From: Rubrivirga litoralis
GTDB taxonomy: Bacteria > Bacteroidota > Rhodothermia > Rhodothermales > Rubricoccaceae
DNA: 64,000 nucleotides
Assembly: GCF_031846415.1 (NCBI RefSeq)
Contig: NZ_JAVRHT010000001.1
Coordinates: 1-64,000 of the forward strand
Direction: 5' to 3'
Every line of letters begins with the position of its first letter. Within the stretch, counting starts at the first letter, position 1. The position numbers were made by a program, and so were the translations under genes. This document shows positions 53,145 to 61,521 of this stretch, piece after piece. The notes below the pieces were generated by a model. The model saw only the letters and a list, made by a program, of their open reading frames with translations. It was not told the origin of the DNA and did no database searches.

Positions 53145-53552
53145 CTATCCACACCGTGGAGAACGGTGTGGATAACCACCCCGCCCTCGGGGACGCCTGT
53201 GGACGGCGCGGGGCATGGGGAAGGGACGCCCTCCGTCAACCCCCACCTGTCCACGGGGCATCCCGAGGGTTGTCCACCAGGCGTTGTCCACCCCGCCGTC
53301 CGGGCTAGAGCCCCCGCCCTCGTGTGGAGACGTGTGGACTTGTGGACGGCCGGGGCGAGATCGGCGCTGGCGCCCGCCCCAGCGACCTCCGCACGGGCGG
53401 GCGGGGTGGACGGGAGTGTGGATAGCGCGTGGACGACGGCCGGGTTGTCCACGAGGGCGGGGCGGCCCGGAGTTGTCCACGCTGTCCACAGACCTAGTAC
53501 TACCTCTGCATTACTTAACTTTCTAAAGAGAAATACAGAGGGGTGTGGAGAA
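53145..53552. other. Candidate chromosomal replication origin (oriC)
   Basis: Within an 815-base gene-free gap I count about thirteen DnaA-box-like nonamers in both directions. These include a perfect TGTGGATAA at 53167, CTATCCACA (53145), TGTGGATAG (53417), CTGTCCACA (53482), TGTGGACTT (53333), and TTGTCCAC at 53270, 53284, 53445 and 53473. The first two form an inverted pair. The cluster ends at an AT-rich stretch of about 45 bases (53494-53540), the expected duplex-unwinding element. On the minus strand a TAGTACTAG trio-like sequence lies next to the last boxes. Genes to the left are mostly on the minus strand and those to the right mostly plus. No dnaA or dnaN is adjacent. Confidence 0.85.
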
Positions 53553-53689
53553 CCCGGAGCGAGGCCCGAACGCGAGCAGACCACGTGGTACACGAGGGTA
53601 TACCACCTGATACGAGCGTCTTACGCTCCCCTCCAGCCCCGCCTGCTCCCGCACGCGTAGCTTTTGGCCTGCCCCTCTCTCCGCCTCCC

Positions 53690-54544
53690 ATGACCCGCCG
53701 CATCCTCGTCGCCCTCGACCCCGACTCCGACACGCCCGCCGCGATCCAGACGGCGATCGACATCGCCAAACGCCACGACGCCGAAGTGACCGGCTTGGCC
53801 TTCGTGGACCGCGAGGCCATCCAGCGCGACACGGCCGGCGGCGGCATCGGGTCGATGTACTTCGCCGAGAGGCTCCGCAACGAGCTGGCCGAGGAGACCA
53901 AGCAGAAGGCGGTCGCGCTGGCCCAGTCGTTCGGCGAGCAGATCGAGGCCGCCGGCGTCCGCCACACGCCCGACGCCATCCGCGAGGAGGGGCTCGTTCA
54001 GAGCATCGTCGACGAGATGCGGGTCCACGACCTTCTCATCGCAGGACGCGAGAGCCACTTCTACTACGCCAACCCGACGCAGCGGACGCACACGCTGGCC
54101 AAGGTCCTCGAGCAGTCGGCGGCCGCCACGCTCATCGTGGGCACCGAGACGCCCGACGTGCGCCGCGTCGCAGTCGCCTACGACGGGAGCGCGGCGGCGG
54201 CCCGGACGCTCCAGAAGTTTGCCCACCTCGCCCCGTTCGGGACGGACGTGGACGTCGAGGTCGTCCACGTCCACGGCAGCTCCGGCGAGGACCGCCGGGC
54301 GAGCGGCCAGCTCCTCGAAGGGGCCGCGTCGTACCTCCGCGCGTACGGGTTCGACCGGGTCGAGACGACGGGCGTCGAGAGCGGCGACCCTGCCGACGTC
54401 ATCCTCGGCTACGCCACGGGCGAGCGGGCCAACCTCGTGGTGTCGGGGGCGTACGCGAAGACCGGCCTCCGGCGGCTCGTGTTCGGGTCGTCGGCCACGC
54501 GGCTGCTCGACGAGGCCCGCGTCCCGCTGTTCCTGTACCACTGA
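53690..54544 (+). CDS. Universal stress protein, tandem Usp domains
   Basis: The 284-residue protein contains two Usp domains, residues about 3-150 (RILVALDPDSDTPAAIQTAI) and 155-284 (VRRVAVAYDGSAAAARTLQK). The second ends with the nucleotide-binding-like GAYAKTGLRRLVFGSSATRLL, close to the G-x2-G-x9-G(S/T) motif. It probably binds ATP or a similar nucleotide and acts in stress tolerance. Start ATG 53690. It is the first gene to the right of the candidate origin. Confidence 0.9.
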   Translation: MTRRILVALDPDSDTPAAIQTAIDIAKRHDAEVTGLAFVDREAIQRDTAGGGIGSMYFAERLRNELAEETKQKAVALAQSFGEQIEAAGVRHTPDAIREEGLVQSIVDEMRVHDLLIAGRESHFYYANPTQRTHTLAKVLEQSAAATLIVGTETPDVRRVAVAYDGSAAAARTLQKFAHLAPFGTDVDVEVVHVHGSSGEDRRASGQLLEGAASYLRAYGFDRVETTGVESGDPADVILGYATGERANLVVSGAYAKTGLRRLVFGSSATRLLDEARVPLFLYH

Positions 54545-54682
54545 GGACGGGGAGGCACCCACCCCGCCCTCGCGGGCGGGGCGGCGCCATCCCGCGCGAC
54601 TCGCTCGCAACATGCGACTCGGCGGAGCCGGGGCACCTCCAGAGGCCGACGCGGGTATCATGCCCGCCCCGCCCTCGCCGTC

Positions 54683-54895
54683 ATGCCCACCGTAAGCCCG
54701 AAACAAGTAGCCCGTCGCTTGATCGACCGGCTCGACGACGACGCCTCGTTCGAGGACATCCAGTACGAGCTCTACGTCGTCCAGCAGGTCGAGCGGGGGC
54801 TCCGGGAGGTGGAGGAGGGCCAGAGCGTCACGCACGAGGAGGCACGGACCCGGTTGAGCCGCTGGCTCGGAAGCACGCCCCGAAGCGATGGCTAG
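54683..54895 (+). CDS. Antitoxin-like protein of a RelE/ParE-type module
   Basis: The 70-residue acidic helical protein (ARRLIDRLDDDASFEDIQYE, VERGLREVEEGQSVTHEEAR) has the layout of RelB/Phd-like antitoxins. It is followed at once by a ParE/RelE-like toxin: an ATG at 54888 overlaps its stop region and the toxin-homologous frame opens at 54902. The DNA-binding part is not recognisable by eye. Confidence 0.75.
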   Translation: MPTVSPKQVARRLIDRLDDDASFEDIQYELYVVQQVERGLREVEEGQSVTHEEARTRLSRWLGSTPRSDG

Positions 54896-54901
54896 CGTCG
54901 G

Positions 54902-55186
54902 GTGGCTCCTGGAGCGCTCGACGACCTGGACGGCATCGGCGAATACTTCGAGCGTGCGTCGCAGCAGTACGCACGGTCGGTCGTGGCGCGTCTCTACGCG
55001 GCCCCCGAGGCGCTGGCGGACCACCCGCAACTCGGACGTGTGGTACCAGAGTTCGGAGTCGACCACATCCGGGAGCTCGTGCGGGAGGGTTACCGGATCG
55101 TCTACGTCGTGTCCCGAGACACGGTCGACGTTCTCGCGGTGCTCCACGGCCGACAAGATCTCGGCCGGAAGCTCCGGCGGGAGTGA
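54902..55186 (+). CDS. RelE/ParE-family toxin, N terminus possibly frameshifted
   Basis: From GTG 54902 the 94-residue product (APGALDDLDGIGEYFERASQ, HPQLGRVVPEFG, HIRELVREGYRIVYVV, VDVLAVLHGRQDL) is a clear ParE/RelE-type toxin. Such proteins normally begin with a beta strand ending in 'W(T/S)P-A'. The overlapping ATG at 54888 encodes MASVGW in another frame, which would join to PGALDDLDG if one base were added near 54906. So the natural start may be ATG 54888 with a one-base deletion, leaving only the shorter GTG product. Sequencing error is an alternative. Confidence 0.75.
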   Translation: MAPGALDDLDGIGEYFERASQQYARSVVARLYAAPEALADHPQLGRVVPEFGVDHIRELVREGYRIVYVVSRDTVDVLAVLHGRQDLGRKLRRE

Positions 55187-55217
55187 CCACCCCGCCCGCG
55201 AGGGCGGGGCGGCCCCG

Positions 55218-57752
55218 TCAGCGCCACGCGACGCGCCACACGCGCTCGCCGTCGGACCGGAGCCAGACGGCGCCCTCGGCGGACGTGAGGAGGGTCTGAG
55301 CGCCCGTCTGCCCCCACCGCGCAATCGGCTCCTCGTCCGGGAGCCCGTAGCGGTTGCGCCGCGCGACCGACACGACGGCGAACGCCGGCCGCCCCGCCGC
55401 CGCCACGAGCGCCGGCGTCGAGCTCGTCCGCGAGCCGTGGTGGCCCACCTTGACCACGTCCGAGGCCAGGAGCGGCCCGTAGCGCGCGACGACGGCGGCC
55501 TCCCCGCCCCGCTCGGCGTCGCCGGTGAGGAGCCACCGCGTCCGCCCGTACTCGACGCGCAGGACGACCGACGCCTCGTTGGCTGACGCCGGCCGTTGGC
55601 TGCCCGCGCCGCTGCCCGGGCGGGGCGGAGCGGACCGCAAGCCGGCGGGACCGAGCACGCGGAGCCGCACCGCCGGGTCGAGCGCGAGCGTGTCGCCGGC
55701 CGCCGCCACCTGCACCGGGACCCCCAGCGAGTCGGCCGTGCGCACGACCTTGGCCCACAGGTCCGTCTCGCCGCCCCGCCCGTTCACGACGAGGCGATCC
55801 ACACGGACGCCCCGCATCACGGCCGCCGCTCCGCCGATGTGGTCCGCGTCGGCGTGCGTGAGCACGAGGGCGTCGACGCGGTCGATCCCGTAGCGGGCGA
55901 GGTGGGGGAGCACGGTCCGCTCGCCCTCGTCGACGTAGGGCGAGCGGAGGCCGGCGTCGACCAGCACGTGGCGGCCGTTCGGGAGCGCGAGGAGCGTCGC
56001 GTCGCCCTGCCCCACGTCGAGGAACACGGCGTCCAGGTGCGGGCGGGCCTCGGCGCTCAGCGCGTGCGCCCAGGCCGCCCCGCCCAGGCACGCGGCGGCC
56101 GTGAGCGCGAGACGCAGGCGGAGGGCGGGGCGGCGCCACACGGCCAGCGCCGCGGCGCCGAGTGCGAGCGCGGCGAGCACGAGCGGGCTCTCGACGTAGA
56201 CGTCGAGCGCGGCCCAGTCCAGCCACCCCGCCCCGACGCGGCTCGTGAGCAGGAGCGCGCGGGCGCTCAGGTCGGCGAGCGCGCCGAACGCGGCGGCGGC
56301 CGGCGCGAGCCACCCCGACGTGGCGACGGCCGCGAGCCCGCTCCCCAGCGTGAGCCCGGTGAGCGGGATGGCGGGGAGGTTGAGGACGAGCGCGCCCAGC
56401 GGGAGCCGCCCAAAGTGCGCCAGGAGCACCGGCGCCGTCCCCACGGTCGCCGCCAGCGACACGGCGACGGAGCCCACGACCGCCCCGCCCACGGTCCGCT
56501 CACGGACGCGCGCCGAGACCGCCGCCGTCAGGAGCGGCGTCAGCGTGACGATCGCGGCGACGGCGGCGAACGAGAGCTGGAAGCCCACGTCGAAGAGCGC
56601 CGTCGGCCGCGAGACCAGGAGCACGAGCGCCGCCGCCCCCAGCGTGTTCAGCGTGTCCGACGGCCGCTCGAGTGCCCGCCCCGCCAGCACGAGCGCCACC
56701 ATCACGAACGCACGGACGACCGACACCGACCCGCCCGTGACGAGCACGTAGACGGCCAGCACGGCGAGCGTGACGGCCGCGCGGAGCGCCTCGACTGTCC
56801 GGTGGCGCAGCCCCAGCCGCCCGAGGAGTGGCTTGAGGAGCCCGTAGAGCGCGAGCCCTACGAGCCCGACGTGGAGCCCCGAAACGGCCAGCAGGTGCAT
56901 GAGCCCGGTCTGCCGGAACGCGTCGAGCGCCTCGCCGTCGACGCGGCTCCGGTCGGCCAGGAGGAGCGCGAGCAGCACGCCGCGCGCCTCGGCGCTCGGG
57001 ACCGTCCGCGCCAGCGCCACGCGGACGTGCCGCTGCACGGCGACGGCGACGCGGTCGGCCCACCGCGCGCTCGGGGCGAGAAAGGCCGCGCCCGTTTCGT
57101 CGTCCACGCGGAGCGTGGCCCAGATGCCCTGGCCGCGGAGGTAGGCGCCGTAGTCCATCTGCGCCGGGTTGCGCGGGCGGGGCGGGGTGGCGAGGCGGCC
57201 CGACAGCCGCACACGGTCGCCCAGGCGGAGGGCGGGGTAGACGGGGCGCCGGTCGTCGGGCGTCAGGAGCGACACCTGGACCGGTCCCGCGACGGGCCGC
57301 GCCGCCCCGCCCCGCGCGGCCGAGTCCGGGCGGAGCCGGAACCGGACGCTCCACCCCGAGCCCGTGGGCACGCTGTCGACCGTGCCCCAGAGCGTGACGG
57401 GCGCGCGGTCGTCCCGGTCGAGGTCCGCGTAGTCCGCGGCTTGGGCGAGGTGCGCGACGTGGTCCGCCGGCAGCGCGCGCCACGCTGCGAGGCGCGCTGC
57501 GCCGACGCCGACCGCCCCGCCCGCGACGGCCAGGGCGAGCACGAGCCCGCGCAGCGTGACGAGGCGGCCCCGCGTGGCCCACGCGTAGGCGCCGGCCGCG
57601 AGCGCGAGCGCGGCCGCCCCGCCCGCCCACGCCGCCACGCCGACGGGCGGGGCGGCATGGGCGAGGGCGATCCCACACCCGAACGCGACGGCGGCGACGA
57701 GGAGAGGGCGCCCGGACGGTCGGAGCGGGGGCGGAGGCGGGGCGAGCGGCAC
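55218..57752 (-). CDS. comEC: ComEC/Rec2 DNA-internalisation membrane protein
   Basis: The product (about 844 residues from GTG 57752) has an N-terminal membrane region and OB-like domain (WGTVDSVPTGSGWSVRFRL), the competence membrane core with the hallmark HLLAVSGLHVGLVGL, and a C-terminal metallo-beta-lactamase domain (VFLDVGQGDATLL, LTHADADHIGG, VKVGHHGSRTSS). It forms the channel for single-stranded DNA uptake in natural transformation. ATG 57890 is an alternative start with a longer repeat-rich N terminus. No other com genes lie close by. Confidence 0.93.
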   Translation of the reverse strand: MPLAPPPPPLRPSGRPLLVAAVAFGCGIALAHAAPPVGVAAWAGGAAALALAAGAYAWATRGRLVTLRGLVLALAVAGGAVGVGAARLAAWRALPADHVAHLAQAADYADLDRDDRAPVTLWGTVDSVPTGSGWSVRFRLRPDSAARGGAARPVAGPVQVSLLTPDDRRPVYPALRLGDRVRLSGRLATPPRPRNPAQMDYGAYLRGQGIWATLRVDDETGAAFLAPSARWADRVAVAVQRHVRVALARTVPSAEARGVLLALLLADRSRVDGEALDAFRQTGLMHLLAVSGLHVGLVGLALYGLLKPLLGRLGLRHRTVEALRAAVTLAVLAVYVLVTGGSVSVVRAFVMVALVLAGRALERPSDTLNTLGAAALVLLVSRPTALFDVGFQLSFAAVAAIVTLTPLLTAAVSARVRERTVGGAVVGSVAVSLAATVGTAPVLLAHFGRLPLGALVLNLPAIPLTGLTLGSGLAAVATSGWLAPAAAAFGALADLSARALLLTSRVGAGWLDWAALDVYVESPLVLAALALGAAALAVWRRPALRLRLALTAAACLGGAAWAHALSAEARPHLDAVFLDVGQGDATLLALPNGRHVLVDAGLRSPYVDEGERTVLPHLARYGIDRVDALVLTHADADHIGGAAAVMRGVRVDRLVVNGRGGETDLWAKVVRTADSLGVPVQVAAAGDTLALDPAVRLRVLGPAGLRSAPPRPGSGAGSQRPASANEASVVLRVEYGRTRWLLTGDAERGGEAAVVARYGPLLASDVVKVGHHGSRTSSTPALVAAAGRPAFAVVSVARRNRYGLPDEEPIARWGQTGAQTLLTSAEGAVWLRSDGERVWRVAWR

Positions 57753-58157
57753 AGGCGGTAGACCCGGACGCGCGCCCGATCCAACCCGGCCGGAGCCTTC
57801 GCCGAGGGCGGGGCGGTCTCCTGCGTGATCGGCGTTCGGACCGAGCGGGGCGGGGTGAGACGAATCCCCCTCCTGGACACCGCGCAGCATCGGCGCAGCC
57901 AGGAGGGGCTAGGACCCAAAGGGCGGGGTGGTTGTTGGGCGAGGGCCCTCACGGATCGCCGCGCACGAGACCTCTTGCCGCTGCAATGGGGCGGGGTGGG
58001 TCTTTGCGCGGCGAGTGGGGCGTGGCGGGTGCCTGTTCCTCCACCCCGCGCGGAGCGCGTATCTCTCCATCCCTCCCCCCGCTTCGCCTCCTTTTGACCG
58101 CTCCCGCCCCGCCCCGCCCGGTATCTTCGTCGGCCCGCTCTCTGACCCCGCCGTCCC
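57753..58157. other. Gene-free divergent spacer comEC-nusB
   Basis: About 405 bases contain GGGCGGGG-type copies, an extended GGACCCAAAGGGCGGGGTGG copy (57912-57931) and an arm TATCTCTCCATCCCTCCCCC of the type seen near 5620 and 36740. A moderately less GC-rich patch at 57945-57985 could hold a promoter. No convincing small gene is seen. Confidence 0.45.
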
Positions 58158-58640
58158 GTGTCGCAGCCGCCCCGCCTCAGCAAACGCCGTCAGGTGCGCG
58201 AGCGCGTTCTGCAAGCGATCTACGCGTATGAGGCCAGCGAAGACACCGTCGAGCACGTGATCGACACGCTTATCCGGCCCACGTTCGGCGAGGAGAAGAC
58301 GTACCTCCGCTTTGCCGAGCGCCTGTTCCTCAAGAGCGCCGACGCGCGCGCCGAGGCCGACGTCCTCATCGACCGGCACATCGAGAACTGGGACCTCAAC
58401 CGCCTCGCGCGGACCGACCGCTACGTGCTGTGGATCGCGATCGCGGAGCTCCTCTACTTCGAGGACATCCCGCCCAAGGTGACGCTGAACGAGGCCGTCG
58501 AGGTGGCCCGCGTGTTCGGGACCGACAAGAGCCCGGCGTTCGTCAACGGCGTCCTCGACGCCGTCCTGCGCGAGCTCGAAGGGACGGACCGGATGAAGAA
58601 GACGGGCCGCGGCCTCGTCAACACGAGCACGAAGGGCTAA
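58158..58640 (+). CDS. nusB: Transcription antitermination protein NusB
   Basis: The 160-residue helical protein (SKRRQVRERVLQAIYAYEAS; LNRLARTDRYVLWIAIAELL; PPKVTLNEAVEVARVFGTDKS; FVNGVLDAVLREL) is NusB, which binds boxA of rRNA leaders with NusE. Start is GTG 58158. The phosphoesterase gene begins with GTG directly after its stop codon, so the two are one operon. Confidence 0.94.
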   Translation: MSQPPRLSKRRQVRERVLQAIYAYEASEDTVEHVIDTLIRPTFGEEKTYLRFAERLFLKSADARAEADVLIDRHIENWDLNRLARTDRYVLWIAIAELLYFEDIPPKVTLNEAVEVARVFGTDKSPAFVNGVLDAVLRELEGTDRMKKTGRGLVNTSTKG

Positions 58641-59336
58641 GTGGACCGCCTCTACGCCATCGGCGACGTCCACGGCTGCGCGCGCACGCTCGACGCCCTG
58701 CTCGCCGCCCTCGACGCCGACGCCGGCGGCGCGCTCGGACCCGGCGACACGCTCGTCTTCGTGGGCGACTACGTGGACCGCGGGCCGGACAGCCCGGGCG
58801 TCATCGACCGCCTCCTCGCGCTGGAGGCGCAGGAGGGCGGGGCGGAGTACGTGTTCCTCCGCGGCAACCACGACCAGATGATGCTCGACTACGTCGACGG
58901 CGCCGGCGACGTCGAGCTGTGGTGGGCCAACGGCGGGCGGACCACGCTCGCGGCCTACGAGCGCCGCGGCGACTTCGCCATTCCCTCCGAGCACGTTGAC
59001 TTCCTGCGCCGGACCGAGTTGGCCGTCGAGCGGGGCGGGTTCGCCTTCGTCCACGCCGGGCTCGACACGCGGAAGTCGGTCGCCGAGAACCTCGCCGACC
59101 CCAACCCGGCCATCCTGCTCTGGACGCGGAAGCACCTCGACGCCAACCTCGCGGCGTGGGAGATGCCGGTCGTCTGCGGCCACACTCCCGTCACCGAGCC
59201 GCTCGACACGCCGCGGCTGATCGGGATCGACACGGGCGCCGTGTTCCCCAACCGCCCGGGCCTGGGTCGCCTTACGGGCGTCTCGCTCCCCGAGCGCCGG
59301 TTCCTGTCGGTGGAGACCGCCGAACTGGCCGTGTGA
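58641..59336 (+). CDS. Calcineurin-like metallophosphoesterase (Ser/Thr phosphatase/ApaH-like)
   Basis: The 231-residue enzyme has the five phosphoesterase motifs: GDVHG (8-12), GDYVDRG (42-48), GNHD (75-78), VHAG (near 137) and CGHTPV (near 180). This is the PP1/PP2A-like bacterial phosphatase or diadenosine tetraphosphatase pattern (PrpA/ApaH). It could dephosphorylate proteins or split Ap4A. It starts with GTG at the base after the nusB stop. Confidence 0.92.
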   Translation: MDRLYAIGDVHGCARTLDALLAALDADAGGALGPGDTLVFVGDYVDRGPDSPGVIDRLLALEAQEGGAEYVFLRGNHDQMMLDYVDGAGDVELWWANGGRTTLAAYERRGDFAIPSEHVDFLRRTELAVERGGFAFVHAGLDTRKSVAENLADPNPAILLWTRKHLDANLAAWEMPVVCGHTPVTEPLDTPRLIGIDTGAVFPNRPGLGRLTGVSLPERRFLSVETAELAV

Positions 59337-59452
59337 GGGCGGGGCGGTGGAGGGACCACCCCACCCCTTTCCAGGCATCCACCCGTAGGACCACCCCGCA
59401 CGGCGTCCGTGTGGAGGGCGGGGTGGCCGCCCCGCTCGCGTTCAGGCACCCG

Positions 59453-59478
59453 TAGGGACACCATGCATGGTGTCCGCT
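59453..59478. repeat. Dispersed palindrome, perfect copy
   Basis: A 20-base perfect palindrome (arms GGACACCATG / CATGGTGTCC, 59456-59475) is preceded by GTAG. This is the most symmetric member of the family. A degenerate relative (GTAGGACCACC ... GGCGTCC) lies 70 bases to the left. Confidence 0.8.
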
Positions 59479-59519
59479 TGGGCGACCGCCCCGCCTTGGA
59501 CGACCGCCCCGCCCAGGCG

Positions 59520-60056
59520 CTACCGCCCCGCCCCCAGCGCCGTCGACAGCCCGACCCGGAGCGACGGGCTCTGCGCTCCCAGCTCAGCGAACACGACGCG
59601 GCCCGACGGCAGGCGCAGTGTGCCCCGCGCGAACGGGTCGAGCATGACGCTAAAGGCGCGCGACCGGCTCTCGGCCGACTGCTCGAAAAAGGCCGTGTAG
59701 AACGACGGCCCGATGCGGAGCCCGAGGTCGAGGTCGAGCGGCCCCGGGTCGCTGTCTCGGACGATCTCGACGATCCGCAGCGCGCGGACCGCCCCGCCCA
59801 GCCCGACGGCCGTCTCCAGCCGCCCCGCCCCGCCCGTCACGCGCGGGACGTAGTCGGCGTAGAGGACGAGCTCGCGTGTGAACACGTCGACGACCGGGGC
59901 CGTCCCGAAGGCCACGACGCCTACGCCCGGCAGCGCGCCCACGCCGACGTAGAGCCGCGGCGCGCTCCCGAGCGGGGCGGCGCCCGGCGCGGCGTCCTGC
60001 GCCGACGCCGGCAGGGCGCACCAGACGAGGGCGAGGGCGGGGAGGAGGCGGCGCAT
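59520..60056 (-). CDS. Secreted protein of unknown function
   Basis: The 178-residue product has a signal peptide (MRRLLPALALVWCALPASAQ). The remainder is beta-rich with alternating hydrophobic residues (ARGTLRLPSGRVVFAELGAQ), like a small outer-membrane beta-barrel or beta-sandwich. No family was recognised. It is convergent with the phosphoesterase gene and divergent from ychF. Confidence 0.7.
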   Translation of the reverse strand: MRRLLPALALVWCALPASAQDAAPGAAPLGSAPRLYVGVGALPGVGVVAFGTAPVVDVFTRELVLYADYVPRVTGGAGRLETAVGLGGAVRALRIVEIVRDSDPGPLDLDLGLRIGPSFYTAFFEQSAESRSRAFSVMLDPFARGTLRLPSGRVVFAELGAQSPSLRVGLSTALGAGR

Positions 60057-60297
60057 GGCGGAAGGTAGCAGGAGGGGTGGAGGAATACGGGACGGAGGGA
60101 TGGGCAGAGGCGAGGGCGGGGTGGGAACCGCGGGCGGGGCGGCACGAGCAACGGGCGGGGTGGCGGAACGGGCGATCACGGGGCCACCCCGCCCCCGGTG
60201 CGCCGTTGCTCCGCATTTCGCGCTGACTCCCCCGCCCCGCCCCGCCCCGCTCGCTAGTCTCCGACCCGTCACCCGTGACCCATCACCCGTTACTCGC

Positions 60298-61392
60298 ATG
60301 GCCCTCCGCGTCGGCATCGTCGGGCTCCCCAACGTCGGGAAGAGCACCCTGTTCAACGCGCTCTCCGAGGCGGGCGCCGAGGCGGCGAACTACCCGTTCT
60401 GCACGATCGAGCCCAACGTGGGCGTCGTGCCGGTGCCGGACACTCGGCTCGACCGGCTCGCCGAACTCGCGGGCTCGGCGCAGACGCTCCCGGCCGTCAT
60501 CGAGTTCGTCGACATCGCGGGTCTCGTGGCGGGCGCGTCGAAGGGGGAGGGGCTGGGCAACCAGTTTCTCGCCCACATCCGCGAGGTCGACGCCGTCGTC
60601 CACGTCGTGCGGTGCTTCGAGGACCCCAACGTGGTCCACGTCGAGGGCTCGGTCGACCCGCTCCGCGACATCGAGACGATCGAGACCGAGCTGCTCCTGA
60701 AGGACCTCGACACGGTCTCGAAGCGGCGCGAGCGCGTGGCGAAGTCGGTCAAGACCGGCGACAAGGGCGCCAAGCTGGAGGCCGACTTCCTGGAGCGCCT
60801 CGAAGAGCACCTCGGCGACGGCCGCCCCGCCCGCACCGTCGAGGTGTCGGACGCCGAGGCGCCCGTCCTCCGCGAGCAGTTCCTGCTGACCGCCAAGCCC
60901 GTCCTCTACGCCGCGAACGTGGGCGAGGGCGACCTCCCCGACGGCAACGCCTACGTCGACCAGGTCCGCGAGCGGGCGGCCGAGGAGGGCGCGGGCGTCG
61001 TGGTCGTCTCGGCCGAGTTCGAGGCCCAGCTCGCCGACCTCCCCGACGAGGACCGCGCCGAGTTCCTGGAGGCCGCCGGCGTCGAGGAGTCCGGGCTCGA
61101 CCGGCTCGCGCAGGCGGCGTACGAGCTGCTCGGGCTCATCACCTACTTCACGGCCGGCCCGAAGGAGTCGCGCGCGTGGCAGATCTCGCGCGGCACGAAG
61201 GCGCCCCAGGCGGCCGGCGTCATCCACACGGACTTCGAGAAGGGCTTTATCCGCGCCGAGACCATCAAGTTCGCCGACTACGACCGGCTGGGGTCGGAGG
61301 CGTCCGCCCGCGAGGCCGGCGCCATGCGGAGCGAAGGGAAAGAGTACGTGGTCGCCGACGGCGACGTGATGCTGTTCCGGTTCAACGTGTAG
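60298..61392 (+). CDS. ychF: Redox-regulated ATPase YchF (Obg family)
   Basis: The 364-residue cytoplasmic P-loop protein has GLPNVGKST (9-17), the switch DIAGLVAGASKGEGLGN and a C-terminal TGS domain (ITYFTAGPKESRAWQISRGT ... HTDFEKGFIRAETI). It hydrolyses ATP rather than GTP in known cases and associates with ribosomes and the oxidative stress response. The ATG at 60298 follows a short ACCCGTC-type tandem repeat. It ends before an element-pair hairpin. Confidence 0.96.
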   Translation: MALRVGIVGLPNVGKSTLFNALSEAGAEAANYPFCTIEPNVGVVPVPDTRLDRLAELAGSAQTLPAVIEFVDIAGLVAGASKGEGLGNQFLAHIREVDAVVHVVRCFEDPNVVHVEGSVDPLRDIETIETELLLKDLDTVSKRRERVAKSVKTGDKGAKLEADFLERLEEHLGDGRPARTVEVSDAEAPVLREQFLLTAKPVLYAANVGEGDLPDGNAYVDQVRERAAEEGAGVVVVSAEFEAQLADLPDEDRAEFLEAAGVEESGLDRLAQAAYELLGLITYFTAGPKESRAWQISRGTKAPQAAGVIHTDFEKGFIRAETIKFADYDRLGSEASAREAGAMRSEGKEYVVADGDVMLFRFNV

Positions 61393-61446
61393 CGCAGAGA
61401 CCGCCCCGCCTGCGAGACACGCGAGGGTGGGGTGGGGAGAGTAGGA

Positions 61447-61484
61447 GCCGCCCCGCCCCGCCGGACCTCTCCGGGCGGGGCGGC
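61447..61484 (+). terminator. Element-pair hairpin after ychF
   Basis: GCCGCCCCGCCC and GGGCGGGGCGGC form a perfect 12-base stem with a 14-base loop, 55 bases after ychF. It is the same architecture as after pgi. Confidence 0.65.
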
Positions 61485-61521
61485 CGTACAACGCGCCGCC
61501 CTACACCATCCCGCCCCGCCC

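Noticed and set aside
53145..53552. Plasmid or chromid origin instead of chromosomal oriC
   Set aside because: Housekeeping genes (glyA, pgi, nusB, ychF, gcvP, rnc) surround it and no plasmid rep or par gene is present.
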